Shown here: one piece after another, positions 1 through 11,639 of the stretch | Layout: each line of letters opens with the position of its first letter | How positions within the stretch are numbered: the stretch's first letter is position 1 | Origin: Lytechinus pictus | Lineage: Eukaryota > Echinodermata > Echinoidea > Temnopleuroida > Toxopneustidae | Reading direction: 5' to 3' | DNA length: 64,000 bases | Assembly: GCF_037042905.1 (NCBI RefSeq) | Contig: NC_087261.1 | Span: 28,446,317-28,510,316, forward strand | The notes under the pieces: model-generated | The model's database searches: none | Told to the model about the DNA's origin: nothing | What the model saw: the letters and a program-made list of their open reading frames with translations, nothing else | Made by a program: the position numbers and the translations under genes

Positions 1-1045
1 AAGGGTGTGTCTAAAAAAAGTAACCGAAGTTCATAGGTCAGCTATATAAAAAAAAAACAATTTATTCTTGTGATTTCTATTCTATACCTGAGTAAATCTA
101 ACTTCTGAAGGTTTCCATTGCGAAGAAGAATAGTGAGGTAGCTTTCACAGTACACCATGTATCTTTCTTGGACAAGAACACACTTGCCAAAACGTCGAGA
201 TTGGGTGGTCCTTTTGAGGACCAACACTTGCCCAAGAAAGATACACGGTGTACGGAGTAAATCTTCAACTTTAATTTGACACCTTTGTCACGGGTCACAG
301 AATTATGGTCCATCGAAGGCGAAGGGTACAAAGCCCACTTTTTTCCCAGTTTTGGGTTTAAATTTAATGTACAAGCACGAAACCTTTTTTATTGTAAAGA
401 TTTTTGTTTCATCACAGTTTTCCTTTGAAAATGACAGTGAAATCCTATCCCATCTGTTAACGTTTCGTGAGGTACTGGCATTTACATATCAACTGCCTAG
501 CTTCAATCTCTGTTGAACACGTCATTCACCCATAACTTTTTCGCCAACAACTTTAACATTTTCACAGTATACCTCATATTTGACGCTGCATGTCTTGCAT
601 TGCTCTTCTAACCATTGCGGGATTGTGACGAAGAACATTTATCCTATGCTAAACATGTGTCTGCGAGTCACCGATGATGTGCTGAGCCATAATTGCAGCT
701 AAACACCAGTTATATAACATTAACCCGAAAAAAAGTTATAAGAAGGGTAATATTTCACTGAAATTTGCGGGGAAAATCTCCGATGAAACCAAAATCATAC
801 AAAGTTGGTATCGTGCTTGTACATTAAATCCCCAAAACATGGAAAAAGTGGGTTTTGTACCCTTTACTTTCGATGGACCATAACTCTGTATCCCGTGACA
901 ATTGTGACGCAAGGACGGTGTCAAATTTAAGTTGATGAGTTAATCAATTACAGGTATGTAGAAAAGAAATCACAAGAATAAATCATGCATTCTCCATACA
1001 ACTGACCTTTGAACTTCGGTTACTTTTTTTTTTGAAACACCCTGT
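1..1045. mobile_element. Fold-back element with about 45-bp terminal inverted repeats, left tip at window edge
   Basis: Positions 1-46 (AGGGTGTGTCT, A-run, then GTAACCGAAGTTCATAGGTC) are repeated in inverted orientation at about 1000-1045, which ends ACACCCTGT. Inside, 287-383 pairs with 808-925, and 151-195 pairs with 221-254 as a separate hairpin. The whole kilobase is therefore close to one large imperfect palindrome. There is no transposase frame, so it is non-autonomous. The CAGGGTGT-type end resembles mariner-class ends, but that assignment is inference. The outermost bases on the left may lie outside the window. Confidence 0.75.
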
Positions 1046-1439
1046 ATGTCTAGAATCCCGGAGCAATCGTCGCCGGAGTCAATGTCGTGTCAGTCGTGTC
1101 ACCGTATACATAATACATATACACATTGTTTCATTTATGCATATTGATGATAATATTAATGATACATCGGACCTTTTTAGTGCCAAATCATGCAGTCTTC
1201 ATGGCGCTGTTCAAGATTATGAACCTGATGAAGAAAACGAAGAAGAAATGAAAAATAAATGATTCTCTGTTTCTAGGTGTTTGTCTTAAATATTCTTTGT
1301 AATCATTTTGCAGCGGGGTGCCTTCAAGCCAACATCGGTGTACTGGCCCTTTCTACAGTGGTTGCTCTGCTTTATAAGACAACAGAATAAGGATGGCATC
1401 ACAAGGACCCAAGTACTTTGGCAAGGCCATAGTATTCTC

Positions 1440-1545
1440 CATCCAGGTGCCCTAAATATATACTCAATAGGAAGGGGTTCCTTGAATGCTCTAGTGCCCG
1501 ATAAGGGTACCTCAGCTATTAAAAGCTGGGATAATAGTATACAGT
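1440..1545 (+). mobile_element. SINE body fragment
   Basis: The stretch CCAGGTG...AGGAAG...TTCCTTGAATGCTCTAGTGCCC, followed by a short AGCTATTAAAAGCTGGG hairpin, matches the body of the complete SINE at about 49,846-49,950 (TTCTTGAATGCTTTAGCGCC). The tRNA-like head is missing, so this is a 5'-truncated copy. Confidence 0.5.
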
Positions 1546-2319
1546 CATGTAAATGTTGCATAATCATGACCATACTGGATAATCATACTGTATAATACAT
1601 ACATATATAGGTTGTACTCTCGAAAGAAAAAAAATATATATATAGGCCTACTATTTTTCATCTCATATGTTTTTTTACGTGTTCGATATCACTTTTCACT
1701 TCAATTTTTTCTCTATAGTTGTTTTGATTTATTATTTGTGATTAAAGTTTTGAATTAATAACCGAAGATTATTGCACTATTTGTCTGATTTTCCTTCCCC
1801 TTTCCTTTTGAGGCCTTTATCAATTTCAAGCTCTAAGCTTAAGATGAAGGTCTCCCACATTTCAAAATGTATTAATGTTGATATATGTATATATATATTT
1901 TTTTTCTGCTATTTTTTTAACAATAAAAAAAGAAAGAAATTTATCAGGTATAAGTATGTTTCAATTAGATTGTATATTATGCATATGTTATTAATTATAT
2001 CATTTGCTTATTATGTTATGCTAAGAAAAAAAATGATTACACTTGTATATGCTTTTTTTGGAATGTGGAAATAAATAAATCAAAATCAAAATCAAAGATA
2101 AATGCCTGGAATACACCAATAAAATATAGAAGTAATATATTTTCAGTTCGACCTTTCATGAATTTATCTTTCAACATCATTATGATAATTGAAGCGCCAA
2201 GCCTTGAAATTAAATCTGGAATGATTAAAACGATGATAAAGAAGTATAAAGGTTACTGTCGTAATTGTAGTTACTGTAGTTACGTGTAGGCCTATCAGGG
2301 AGTTTTTATGTTTACTATA

Positions 2320-2640
2320 TGGAGACCCGGGACGGAGGCACTCTCTCCAACCCATCGATTCCTTTGAAAATGCAATTGAAATCACCATGGAGAGCTGAGA
2401 GGCTTTTGCCGAAAGTTGGACTGGGACAGCAGATCATCCGAAGATTTGCACTGAAGAACAACAATTGCATGTAAGTCGTTGTCTGAGAGTCAAGAGATTC
2501 CGATGCGACGGTCCCGGTCCACCAACTTTCGACAAAAGTTTCTCAGCTCTCCATTGTGAATTGACTTGCATTTTCAAAGGAATTGGTGCGTTGTAGAGCG
2601 TGTCTCCGTAGTAGATGCGAAGAGTCCGGAATATATTCAG
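2320..2640. mobile_element. Fold-back copy of a dispersed repeat family
   Basis: About 2,333-2,425 and 2,518-2,616 are inverted copies of each other. Both contain GAGAGCTGAGA/TCTCAGCTCTC, the sequence ATTCCTTTGAAAATGCAA and a GCGTTGTAGAG-like end. Single-arm relatives occur at 13,975-14,195, 51,590-51,812 and 63,450-63,660. There is no coding potential. The family is not recognised by name. Confidence 0.6.
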
Positions 2641-2924
2641 CGGTGCAGGCTGGTCTTCTTACCCGGGAAGGAGGGGGGGGGGGGGATTCCATATCGGTCA
2701 ACCGTGCACCATGTTCATGATGTTTACATGCATACGTTACCACGGAGGTCCGTGACGTTACGCATGTTGTAGAATAATCGTTCTGGAACTGAACTCCAAG
2801 TGTAAGTACTGGCCGCGCGCGCGCAGAGACGCCGAGTCATGGATATCTCACGAATATCATTTTTTTAACATGGCATCCCTGCAACACTAAGATCACTGTA
2901 CCTGAATATACTTTTAGACTTGCC

Positions 2925-3152
2925 TCTATTGTGGTGATTTTTTGGTGGTGATTTTTTTTTTACCTGATTGCTAAGAAAGCATAAATGCTTGTAAGCAAGC
3001 AACCAGAGGACCGACGGCTTAAGGTCCCCTCCGAAGGACCTGGTACTGAGGATTAATGCCTTACCAAAGGGCACTAGCGCACCAAGTGGGAATCGAACCC
3101 GGGTCACCGGAATACGAGTCCCACGCTCTACCGACTGAGCTATCGCGCCTCC
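2925..3152 (-). mobile_element. tRNA-derived SINE (Thr-like head)
   Basis: Reading the minus strand from about 3,150, the head GGCGCGATAGCTCAGTCGG carries an A box and GGTTCGATTCC is a B box. The presumptive anticodon loop reads CTCGTAT (CGT, Thr-like). T-stem and acceptor pairs are broken, so this is not a working tRNA. A body follows containing GGTAAGGCATTAATCC and GGAGGGGACCTTAAGCCG, typical of invertebrate SINE central domains. An A-rich tail lies near 2,945-2,960. The complete head-body-tail order is the reason for the SINE call. Confidence 0.75.
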
Positions 3153-3195
3153 TTGACCAGAAGAACTTCGTTTCAACATTACAATCCCTCGCTAA

Positions 3196-3573
3196 AGCCC
3201 CAGTCATATAGACATGGATCCTCCAGGATCCGGATGATTGTACATAGGGCATGTACACTGCATCTTCACATGGATCTACACGGACCATGCCGGCAGAATA
3301 CGCCGTCTACATGGATCATCGGGTCGTCAACACAGACCAACACGGCAGCTACACGGACCATCCCGAATTGCTTTGCCAACACGGCAGTCCATGGATGACG
3401 CCGGACGTTTTTGACAGCCAAAAACTGCCGCGTCGGCCTCCCCGCATGCTCGGACGTTCAAAGATCAACACGGACCTCCAAGGGCGCCCAAGGCGTCTAC
3501 GCGGATCTCTCCCCGGAACACCCCGGATCAGATATGGGTTTGTCCGGGGTCTATATTTTATGTGACTGGGGCT
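3196..3573. mobile_element. Inverted-repeat element, AGCCCCAGTCA ends
   Basis: AGCCCCAGTCATATAGAC at 3,196 is mirrored by GTCTATATTTTATGTGACTGGGGCT at 3,549-3,573. The interior is GC-rich for this window and repeats CACGGACC and CTACACGGA words. Short open frames cross it on both strands, but none looks like a protein family. It is non-autonomous and the superfamily is not assigned. Confidence 0.65.
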
Positions 3574-3605
3574 CAAACAGCTAAACATGGATGACACGAA
3601 TGAAT

Positions 3606-3928
<323 letters not shown>

Positions 3929-4364
3929 AGGATTTATGTCAGTTAACTTCAACAATACAATTACAATAATGCGGATTATAAATATAACATGATGATGAAA
4001 TGATATTCAAACTTAATTGGGGCTGTTTAAATGAAAGCTCCCCTCTATAAAACCGTCAATAAAGTGACAAAATTATAAATATTTTAATGATTTAATGATA
4101 TTTTAATGACTTTTTATGGCAACGAACGTGTTCCCTTTTTAGAAGGATTATCAAACATTACTTATTTGGACCTGAGAAAGAAACTTTTATTAGTTATAGG
4201 ACATATCATGATGGTTTACCGCCTGGGATTGTCTGCCTTGCAAAACCTACATTCACTTTTCTCCATGGGTAAAGAGTCATTGAAGACGCTTAGTTTGGAA
4301 TAAAGTATAAGCATCTTCATGTTGATGACCTCTAGACTTATGTTGGGGCAAACAGAACGGTAAA

Positions 4365-4705
4365 TTGCCAATTTGTCGACTGCCAACTCGTCCACTCACC
4401 ACATAGTCTACATTCATTTGGTCTAATGCCATTCCGTCCATCAACATTTCGTCTAATCACCATTTCGTCTATGACCAGTTGGTCTAATACCCATTTTCAT
4501 TTAATAGTTCATTTCGCCCAATTAAAACTTATTCAAGTAGGCCAACTAAAAGGCTATTGGACCAACTGGTTATTAGACGAAATGGTGAGTGGACAAATTG
4601 GCAATTAGACCATGTGGATAGAGGACGAACCGATAGTAGACCAAATGATAGTAGACGAGTTGGCATTTGGACGAATTGGCATTAGACGAATCGGAAATAA
4701 ACCAA
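4365..4705. repeat. Degenerate GTCTAAT/GTCCA repeat with inverted halves
   Basis: The left half repeats words such as ATTTGGTCTAATGCCATT, TTTCGTCTAATCACC and CTCGTCCACTCACC. The right half carries their complements (ATTAGACGAAATGG, GAGTGGACAAATTGGCA). Units are roughly 15-20 bases and vary in order. A second locus of the same type lies at 15,536-15,872. No open frame of interest crosses it. Confidence 0.7.
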
Positions 4706-5639
4706 TAGCACAGATCAACTTTGAACGAAACATGATCTTATACTTGGGATGAAGTATTGTTCTTATATTAAAATGTGTATGATCGCACCTTCAGGTGATG
4801 TGCGTGATTGAACACAATTTGAACGCAATGATAAAAACATCCTAAATAGGCAGATAGGTGCAAAGCTACATCTTTTAGATGCAAACAGGCATAATTGTGT
4901 TCAAACCGGAATACAAAGATGCCTTTTTGCCCTAGATGAGAAGGATTGGCTATGTTTTGTTCTCGCATAGGCAACTATGCACAGACAGTTTAGGCTATGG
5001 AACACATGTCATTTAAATATTGTAGAATGATGTGCGAATTATTATTGTAACAAGAAGAATTATCGGAATATAATTTATAAGGAGGGCGAAGTGGAAACAT
5101 TTGGGCCTTCATTATACACTAAAGTGATAATTACATTTCAGAGGCATTTTAGCCTTCGAAAAAGTTGTTTCCCCTCTTAAAACTGCTAGATGAGATAAGA
5201 TGTTATGACTTGCTATCCATTTTGGTATGTTTGATGAATTATTATTAATTAGTTGGAAAGATGGTAGTTCTTTTGAAATAAAAAAAAAACAACTCTAAAT
5301 TAGTATTGTAGGTGGTCAAAATGTGTAAAAAGTAGCAGTGATTAAAGATGGGAGAAATTGTACCGTAATTTAATATCATTCAATTGAGACCATTTCTTGT
5401 CTTTTCCTTTAGTGCCCATAATCATTATAGTGATTATTATGGCAATTGAAGGTCAAGATTGACTTGACCTCACAAATTTTGCCGGGACTGCATGGCAGGT
5501 GAATACACCGGGTGAACACCTGACTATGACGAATAGTGCCTTGCTTTGAACGTGCAAAGGTTGTGACTCTCCAATACACGGAACCAACATTTGCGTCCTT
5601 TCCGATGGACGGAGTGTTTTCCAACTGCATTCACACCTA
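4706..5639. other. No recognisable feature
   Basis: AT-rich sequence without terminal repeats, convincing exons or homopolymer structures that I can interpret. Confidence 0.5.
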
Positions 5640-5775
5640 CACTGAATAAAGTGGTGAGGTACGCTTATACACACAACGCTAGCATGAGCGGGACCTGAAC
5701 CCCTCACGTTGAGATCTACGATCTTATCCGGAAAAGGCGCTCGAACCGACTGGGGTACACTGCATCCCCATAGAT
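5640..5775 (-). mobile_element. SINE head fragment (tRNA-like, degenerate)
   Basis: On the minus strand from about 5,765, the sequence CCCCAGTCGGTTCGAGCGCC resembles an A-box region, and GAGGGGTTCAGGTCCCGC resembles a B-box arm. The stem pairings are poor. A short body continues toward 5,640. It looks like a decayed tRNA-headed SINE, less well preserved than those at 2,925 and 54,566. Confidence 0.4.
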
Positions 5776-7365
5776 GGCCTTGACACAATTTGCAAGGTTT
5801 CAATATTTGAATGTGATATACAGCTGTGTATCGTCATGATAGATCTTTCTTTAACTAATTTTATTTTATTAATTTTATTAATTGAACTAATATTATTATC
5901 ATAGAGATGCCAAGCCCTCTTGAGATTCTTACGGTCAATTCAAGCCCACGAGGAGAAAAAAGCTTTGCGTTCCTGAGAACGAAGTTCTCCTTAACTATGG
6001 CCATGAACCTATTTCTCATGCTATGGCGGAGTTCATCAGAGAACCTTGACGAGTTAGGACGAGATCTGACTGTCCGTGTCACTTCGGGATCATGTTTATC
6101 CAGGAGTTCCGATAGAATTGATTCATATTGACCGATTCGAGCATCGAGGATAACACATGGAAATGGAAAAAAAACCTCCGATTCGGCAATGTCCTGGCGA
6201 AACTCTTCAAGATCGATAGCAAGTACATTTCCTATTCTTGATCTGTAGTTTGATTGTTCAGGCTTTCTGATGTCTATGGAACACAGTCATGATTGCTATT
6301 TACATGACCTAGACCCCGGTGCAAAAAAGTTACTATCATATGGTAACGTCGCTTTCCAATTGTAACGTTCTTTCGATATGCGACGGGAGAATTCTAGGAC
6401 GGTAACTTGAGCCGAAAATCGATCTGCGCATGCGCGACCTCCTAAAATCTCTCCGTACCGCGGAATCTGAGAAAGTCATCGAGCAGAATAGCGTCCGCTC
6501 CGATATGCAACGCAGAGCGGCAATTTCTGTGTGATTGCATACATGCGCATGTGTCGATAGCGCGAACGAAAAGGCTTTAGGACAGGACGGGAACGTAGCT
6601 CGAGTACGGCCACGGTCTGTTGACTCCCCCATACCGAGTGCTCGCCGTCGCAGATAGAAAGCACGCTACTATCATCATGAGAAAACGACTCAACAACCAA
6701 AGAGGGGGACTCTTATAATTCATTCTTCTAAATGGGGAAAACTTCAACGGGAACCGACCTAGAGCCAGTCGTCCATCGGATAGGGGATGATGGATGTTTA
6801 GGGGGGTGGGGGGGGGGGGCTGATTTGGTAGAGACGGTTTAGGTTGTTAGGATATGTAACATCTGAGGGAAGAAACCAAGGTGATGGAGGGTAAGAATCT
6901 CATTTTCAATGGCTTTAATATTTAAGTTTTACTACCTATTTGTTTTTTTAGTATTTTGATTTTTTTTGTACTGTTGTATTATGTTATGTTGTGAATATTT
7001 GAAACTCGAAAAGAAAGCGTATATAGTTTAGTAAAGTTTATATATGTATTGGAAGATGATATGGAGGTTCGATATAACACTGATATGTTACTGTGTTAAT
7101 ACAAGTCATGCATTTAAAAAAAAAAATAAGTAGCAAGTTGAACATTTTTTTGAATTGATATATTAGTGCTTCCAAAAAGAAAACAGAAAATTTGTAAAAA
7201 GATGATATTTAATTTGCTATATGTATTAAATATTTGTTATTTAAATAAAAACTTCTCAATACAAAAAAAAATTATTACTCAAATTCACATGAAACATCAT
7301 TAATCTATACATTTCTTTATATTACTACTTTAGCGTGATTGTCCAGACCAAAGAACCCGATTTTG
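5776..7365. other. No recognisable feature; includes the likely 3' flank of the glycosyltransferase gene
   Basis: Around 6,340-6,700 there is a more GC-balanced stretch with several short frames, none matching a family. At 6,806-6,820 there is a G-run. The minus-strand 3' UTR of the gene ending at 7,366 should extend into about 7,100-7,365. I found no canonical AATAAA on that strand, only an AATATAAA-like variant near 7,315. Confidence 0.4.
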
Positions 7366-8081
7366 TCAGACTTTGTCATCAACAAAGGTTCTATCAATAA
7401 CGTTCTTCATGCTCTTCTCTTTCAGACTCGAATTAAAACCTCTGTGCTGAAAGATAGATGGTCTCCTGACGTGGTTCTTTTGTTGAGCGTTTAAATCTTT
7501 GAAATGAAGGAAGATCCAGTCAACGGGCATGTCTTGGTAGAACACCAATATGAGTGTCGCAAGTCTATCCAAGTCATAGGCGTGAAAGAGCTTTCCAATG
7601 AATCCTAATGTAGAGAATTCCAGAGACGCCCACTGGACGTTGCTTTTATCTTTAATAAAATCACGAACGGCTGCAAGATATCCATTTACCGTATACACGT
7701 CGTCCTCTATTTGGAGGTAGTATTCCGAAAGACTACTGCCATAAAAGAACATGAATGCAAAATCAACACACTGTTTAGATCTCCAGTAAACTCTTGTCTT
7801 TGAATCGCCATAGTTTGATTTTAAATTTTCCAGGGAAGGATAGAACGACATCGGGGCCTGGATAACTTGGATGAATCCAGCTTCTAGATGAGAAGAGTAT
7901 TTTTCTTTTATCAATACCTTCAGTTTGGATCGCTTCTCTTCCTCGAAGTCAGCGAGGAAGATGAGAATGATGACATCGGAGCGTTCCTCGGGGGATGATT
8001 TGTCGATCAGTGAATTGATTGTTTGGGTGAGGTAGTGTGCGGTTTCTCTTTGGACTGTAGGAATGCCTATGGTTAGGAAAC
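7366..8081 (-). CDS. MGAT4C: GnT-IV family (GT54) N-acetylglucosaminyltransferase, MGAT4C-like: exon 3, catalytic domain
   Basis: This is the main coding exon. Residues 64-300 of the predicted product show GT54 hallmarks: FLTIGIPTVQRE at the domain start, the QIEDDV acidic motif (EDD at about 188-190), LEFSTLGFIGKLFHAYDLDR, then VDWIFLHF and PSIFQHRGFNSSL. Known family members are Golgi type II enzymes adding beta-1,4-GlcNAc to the core of N-glycans; MGAT4C is the most divergent member. The spacing around LAQ/NAQQKN-type residues before PSIFQH fits MGAT4C better than MGAT4A/B. The exon opens after a TTTTACAG acceptor at 8,082-8,083 and ends in TGA at 7,366-7,368. Open sequence upstream of 8,082 is intron. 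The product stops soon after the catalytic core, lacking about 170 C-terminal residues of vertebrate MGAT4C. This may be a natural short form, an unseen further exon or truncation. Confidence 0.88.
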
Positions 8082-8225
8082 CTGTAAAACGACAAATGAC
8101 AAAATATATACGTGCACATGAAAAATAGCCTCGATTGCATGGTAATGAGCCCACATTTGAATATAAACGAGGAGAAAAGAAAACGAAATGAGGAAAACCG
8201 AAGAAAGGAGAAGTCATGTGAACTT

Positions 8226-9362
8226 AGTAGTCCAGGCTAGCTGGGCCCCCTAGAAAATGGACCAAACCTTGTTTTGCGATATACACATTGTTTTTATGGT
8301 TTCTTGTCAATTCGATGGTGCTGATTCAAAATCTGAATGATGCCACTTACGTAACCATGAGCATTTCTGCAAATTGGTAAAATCCAATATGGCCGCCAAA
8401 TTACGCAGGCCTACGTAAATTACCAATGGAAATGACAAGATTGCACACACTTTGACTATGAAATTCTCATCATTGAAGCAGGAGTGAAATAATGTTTGAA
8501 AATATGATTTTTTTTTTACATTTTTTTCTTAATATTCAAGGTGGCCGCAATAGACCCAGGCCTGTACTTGTATATGCTATTATGTACAATGTAAAAATAG
8601 AGGAAATAATATATTTTGTTAGAAATCATGTTTTCAGACAATACTTGTATTCTACGGTGCCCACTCTTGTGAAAAGAATAGTTTACCCCATCCGCATTGC
8701 ACATGATACTGATAGAGCATATAGTGGTTATTTTGAATTTCAAAATACAGCATTTATCACCAAAACAATATAGGTTACATTTATTGACATTTCAATGCGC
8801 TAGAAACCAAGTAGCCAGACAGTAAATTTCACTCTTTTATCACAATTATGGGCATTTTGTAGTCAAGCAAATGCAAAGCCAAATTTTGTCCAAATTATTT
8901 ATGCTCGTTCAAGTTGCTCATGATAAAGGGAACTTATCATGATTATGGTATATGGAATATCAAAATACAGCATTTACCAAACACATGACATAAGTAATGA
9001 TATTTCGTTAGCGATCATGTTTTCAGACAGTACTTCATAGATAACAATTGCATTCAAAATAATGCTCACTCTTGTGAACATTATGTTTTTCCATTCGTTT
9101 TGTACATAATATGCGTATTACAGGGTCAATATGGCAGCCATTTTTAATATCACTAAGGAAATAATTATTTTGCCAAAAATCATGTTTTCAGACATTCGAA
9201 TATTTGCATATCTTGGCGGCCATATTGTTTTGCGGAAAATGCTCAAAATAAGGCGAGTGGCATTATTAAGCAATCAGCACCATCGAATTGACAAGAAACC
9301 ATAAAAACATTGTGTATATTTGACAAACAAGGTCATGCCTCTGAGTTCAGACTGGACTATAG
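8226..9362. mobile_element. 1.1-kb inverted-repeat element inside intron 2 of the MGAT4C-like gene
   Basis: TATGGTTTCTTGTCAATTCG and flanking sequence at about 8,262-8,345 recur inverted at about 9,255-9,335. The outer tips TAGTCCAG/CTGGACTA lie near 8,229 and 9,352. Inside, segments containing ATCATGTTTTCAGACA and CACTCTTGTGAA recur around 8,628, 9,018 and 9,182. The core is therefore itself an imperfect tandem array. There is no transposase frame, and no splice site is disturbed. Confidence 0.65.
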
Positions 9363-9558
9363 TGCCACCCCATGCTTTCAAAATTGGTATATTAGTATTC
9401 TTTCAGTTAATTTTAACCTAAAATAAATAGAAAGTTTTCATTCCACATTTTCAGAAAATGAGCAAAATGCGATTTGCTCCCACTCGGATCGTAGACCAGT
9501 CGTACGGTATGCGGTACGAACGTGAACATCGTGAACATGGTAAAATGTTTATATTTAC

Positions 9559-9649
9559 CAGGTAAATGTCGCCTGGAACCCAAAACAAGAGCTTGTTCCA
9601 ATTCTTTCTCGTTAGGGTTGGTCCAAGTTTCATGCGACGATGTCTCGAT
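9559..9649 (-). CDS. MGAT4C: MGAT4C-like gene: exon 2, stem region
   Basis: A 91-base exon is predicted between a TTGTTCTTTTAG acceptor (AG at 9,650-9,651) and a CTG|GTAAAT donor (GT at 9,557-9,558). It starts in phase 0 and leaves one base for the next codon. That joins to exon 3 as ...RRHLPG|FLTIGIPT, exactly where GT54 proteins pass from stem to catalytic domain. The peptide (about residues 33-63, including ETWTNPNEKELEQAL) is hydrophilic and acidic, as expected for a lumenal stem. Family similarity of this short piece cannot be judged by eye. Support is from splice sites and reading phase on both sides. Confidence 0.68.
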
Positions 9650-9684
9650 CTAAAAGAACAAATATTGAAAATTGTCTAATACTT

Positions 9685-9905
9685 AGTTCCCACTGTCACG
9701 ATTTGCGTTACGATTCAAACGGCGTATTTAATCGTAGAGTAATCGTAGTGACCTTATCAGATCATATCAGATCAGGCGTGGCAATCGTGTAGATCGTAGA
9801 AAATTTTTGAATGGTTCACAAATTTTCCCGATCGGTTACGAAGGGCCAATCGCAGCGTTCGTAAATGATCGCACGACAAAGAGAACAAGGTATATGGCTA
9901 AAAGC
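9685..9905. repeat. Dispersed repeat fragment (TCGTA-rich)
   Basis: The end of this stretch, AATCGCAGCGTTCGTAAATG and ATCGCACGACAAAGAGAACA, nearly matches 62,490-62,535. The preceding bases contain many AATCGTAG/TACGATT words. It lies in intron 1 of the MGAT4C-like gene. Element ends are not resolved. Confidence 0.45.
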
Positions 9906-11038
9906 AGACTAATGGGTTTATATAATCACAAGAGATATCGCAAACGAAACTATTCAACTCATACTAAATGTGAGTGACCATGTATCGACAAATGTTTTAT
10001 AGTATTGGTGTACTAAAGAAAAGATATTTTACAAGGAGTAGTTATTTATTAAATTTATTTTATAATGATAATTATAATTTTGTTATTTACAACTGACGCC
10101 TGGCCGTGAAAATGGCTACCGAAGCAAAAGGAAAGTTAACAAAGCAAAAGCATGACAAACAACAAAGGGCCTAATAAACTGTCGTGTGGAACTCCAAAAT
10201 CAATATCTCTCGTGTTAGATGTGTGTCTATTTGGCAGGCAGCATTACGATGACAACCATGCCTTCCTGCGAACCTCATGACGGTCGATGACAAGTGGTGA
10301 AAACGGCCTAATAGTAGAATGTTACTTGAACACGGTGTAGATATATATTCCGTCACAATGTGAACAAAATGTGCTGAATCATCAATCATAAACTGTAGAA
10401 CATCCAATGAAAAAAAGAAATTAAGACCACAAGATAAATTTCAGTTAAATTGGAGTATTCATACAAGCATAACGTGAGATAATTATAAACCATCACACAA
10501 AAATACATAATTTGTATCCCATGGCCACGCCTATAAAATTTTCGTGTATGCTAATTGTTATTTTGGTAGTTACATGTATATCATGTAAATTGCAGTGTGT
10601 CCAAACTTCGTGCGACGGTCCATATTTCGCACAGCTATAGCAAATGAAAAAAAAATCTTAAAGGTCTCACAAATATTTCTATGTAATTTGTTTATGACAT
10701 TTTTTCTAACAGTAATCACGTCAATACAACATTTACAGTCGTCATGTTTTACACTAGTGTTTAATTAGTCCAAATGTTGTATGAATCCTAGTTTTTCAGC
10801 ATTTTCTCCAAACCTTCCCACCTTTTTGTTTAAAAGAAGTAATAAGGTTTCATTGATTGGAATTTAGGATCCCTAGAAAACCATCGTTAAACGTTATATA
10901 ACATTTACCTTAATATAAACATGTTTACAACCACATTATAAAACTTTTTTTCGTAAGCTTAACCTAACATCAATATGAAATTTCAAAATTTTTTTTGTAG
11001 CCGGAAAGAAGAATCTTCGTACCCTCTGGCGGTTACAC
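9906..11038. other. Intron sequence, no recognisable feature
   Basis: AT-rich sequence within intron 1 of the MGAT4C-like gene. I see no open frame with family similarity and no inverted ends. Confidence 0.5.
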
Positions 11039-11527
11039 TTCGTAATTCCGAAGGTTCGTAATTCCGAAGGTTCTTTATTCCGACGGTTCGTAATTCCGAA
11101 ACACGTAAATTGCCTATACCTCGATGTTCGTTAATCCGAAAACGTAAAAGGGTTCGTTAATCCGAACATTTGTGGCGTTATTCCGAAGGTTCGTTATTCC
11201 GAAGGTTCGATAATCCGAAAACGAATTAGGTTCGATGTTCCGAAGGTTCGTTAATCTGAAAACGAAATAAGGTTCGTTGTTCCGAAGGTTCGTTAGTCCG
11301 AAAACGAAATAAGGTTCGTTAATCATTAGTTTTCGGACTAACGAACCTTCGGAATTACGAACCTCACTTCGTTTTCGGACTAACGAACCTTCGGAATTAC
11401 GAACCTCATTTCGTTTTCGGACTAACGAACCTTCGGAATTACGAACCTTCGGAAATACGAACCTTCGGAATAACGAACCTTCGGAATATCCGAACCTTTG
11501 GAATAACGAAGCTTCGGAATTACGAAT
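11039..11527. repeat. Palindromic minisatellite (GGTTCGTTAATCCGAA units)
   Basis: Units of about 16-24 bases of the form GGTTCGTAATTCCGAA or GGTTCGTTAATCCGAA run from 11,039 to about 11,320. After a short centre (AATCATTAG) the complementary units (TTCGGAATTACGAACC) run to 11,527. The array is thus a head-to-head tandem repeat able to fold on itself. It sits in intron 1 of the MGAT4C-like gene. Short frames read through it are artefacts. Confidence 0.9.
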
Positions 11528-11639
11528 GTATGCGCCCTCGGTTAATACAGTGGCTATAGTCTATTGAACAATTATTGTCTTCTAAACGCCCCGAAATATC
11601 TTCAAATTATCCAGCTTGGGGACTGTTTATAATGACATC

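Noticed and set aside
1140-1261. Terminal exon with an acidic C-terminus (YEPDEENEEEMKNK)
   Set aside because: The start overlaps a transposable element and no acceptor site or homologous family supports it, though the acidic tail looked protein-like.
3073-3150. tRNA-Thr gene on the minus strand
   Set aside because: A and B boxes are present, but acceptor, anticodon and T stems have mismatches and a SINE body follows directly.
8083-8217. N-terminal extension of the GT54 frame (MTSPFFGFP...)
   Set aside because: It reads through a TTTTACAG acceptor into intron and bears no resemblance to GT54 stems. Exon 2 supplies an in-frame alternative.
11039-11527. CRISPR-like array
   Set aside because: Repeat units vary and abut each other with no unique spacers, orientation switches midway, and the context is an animal gene intron.
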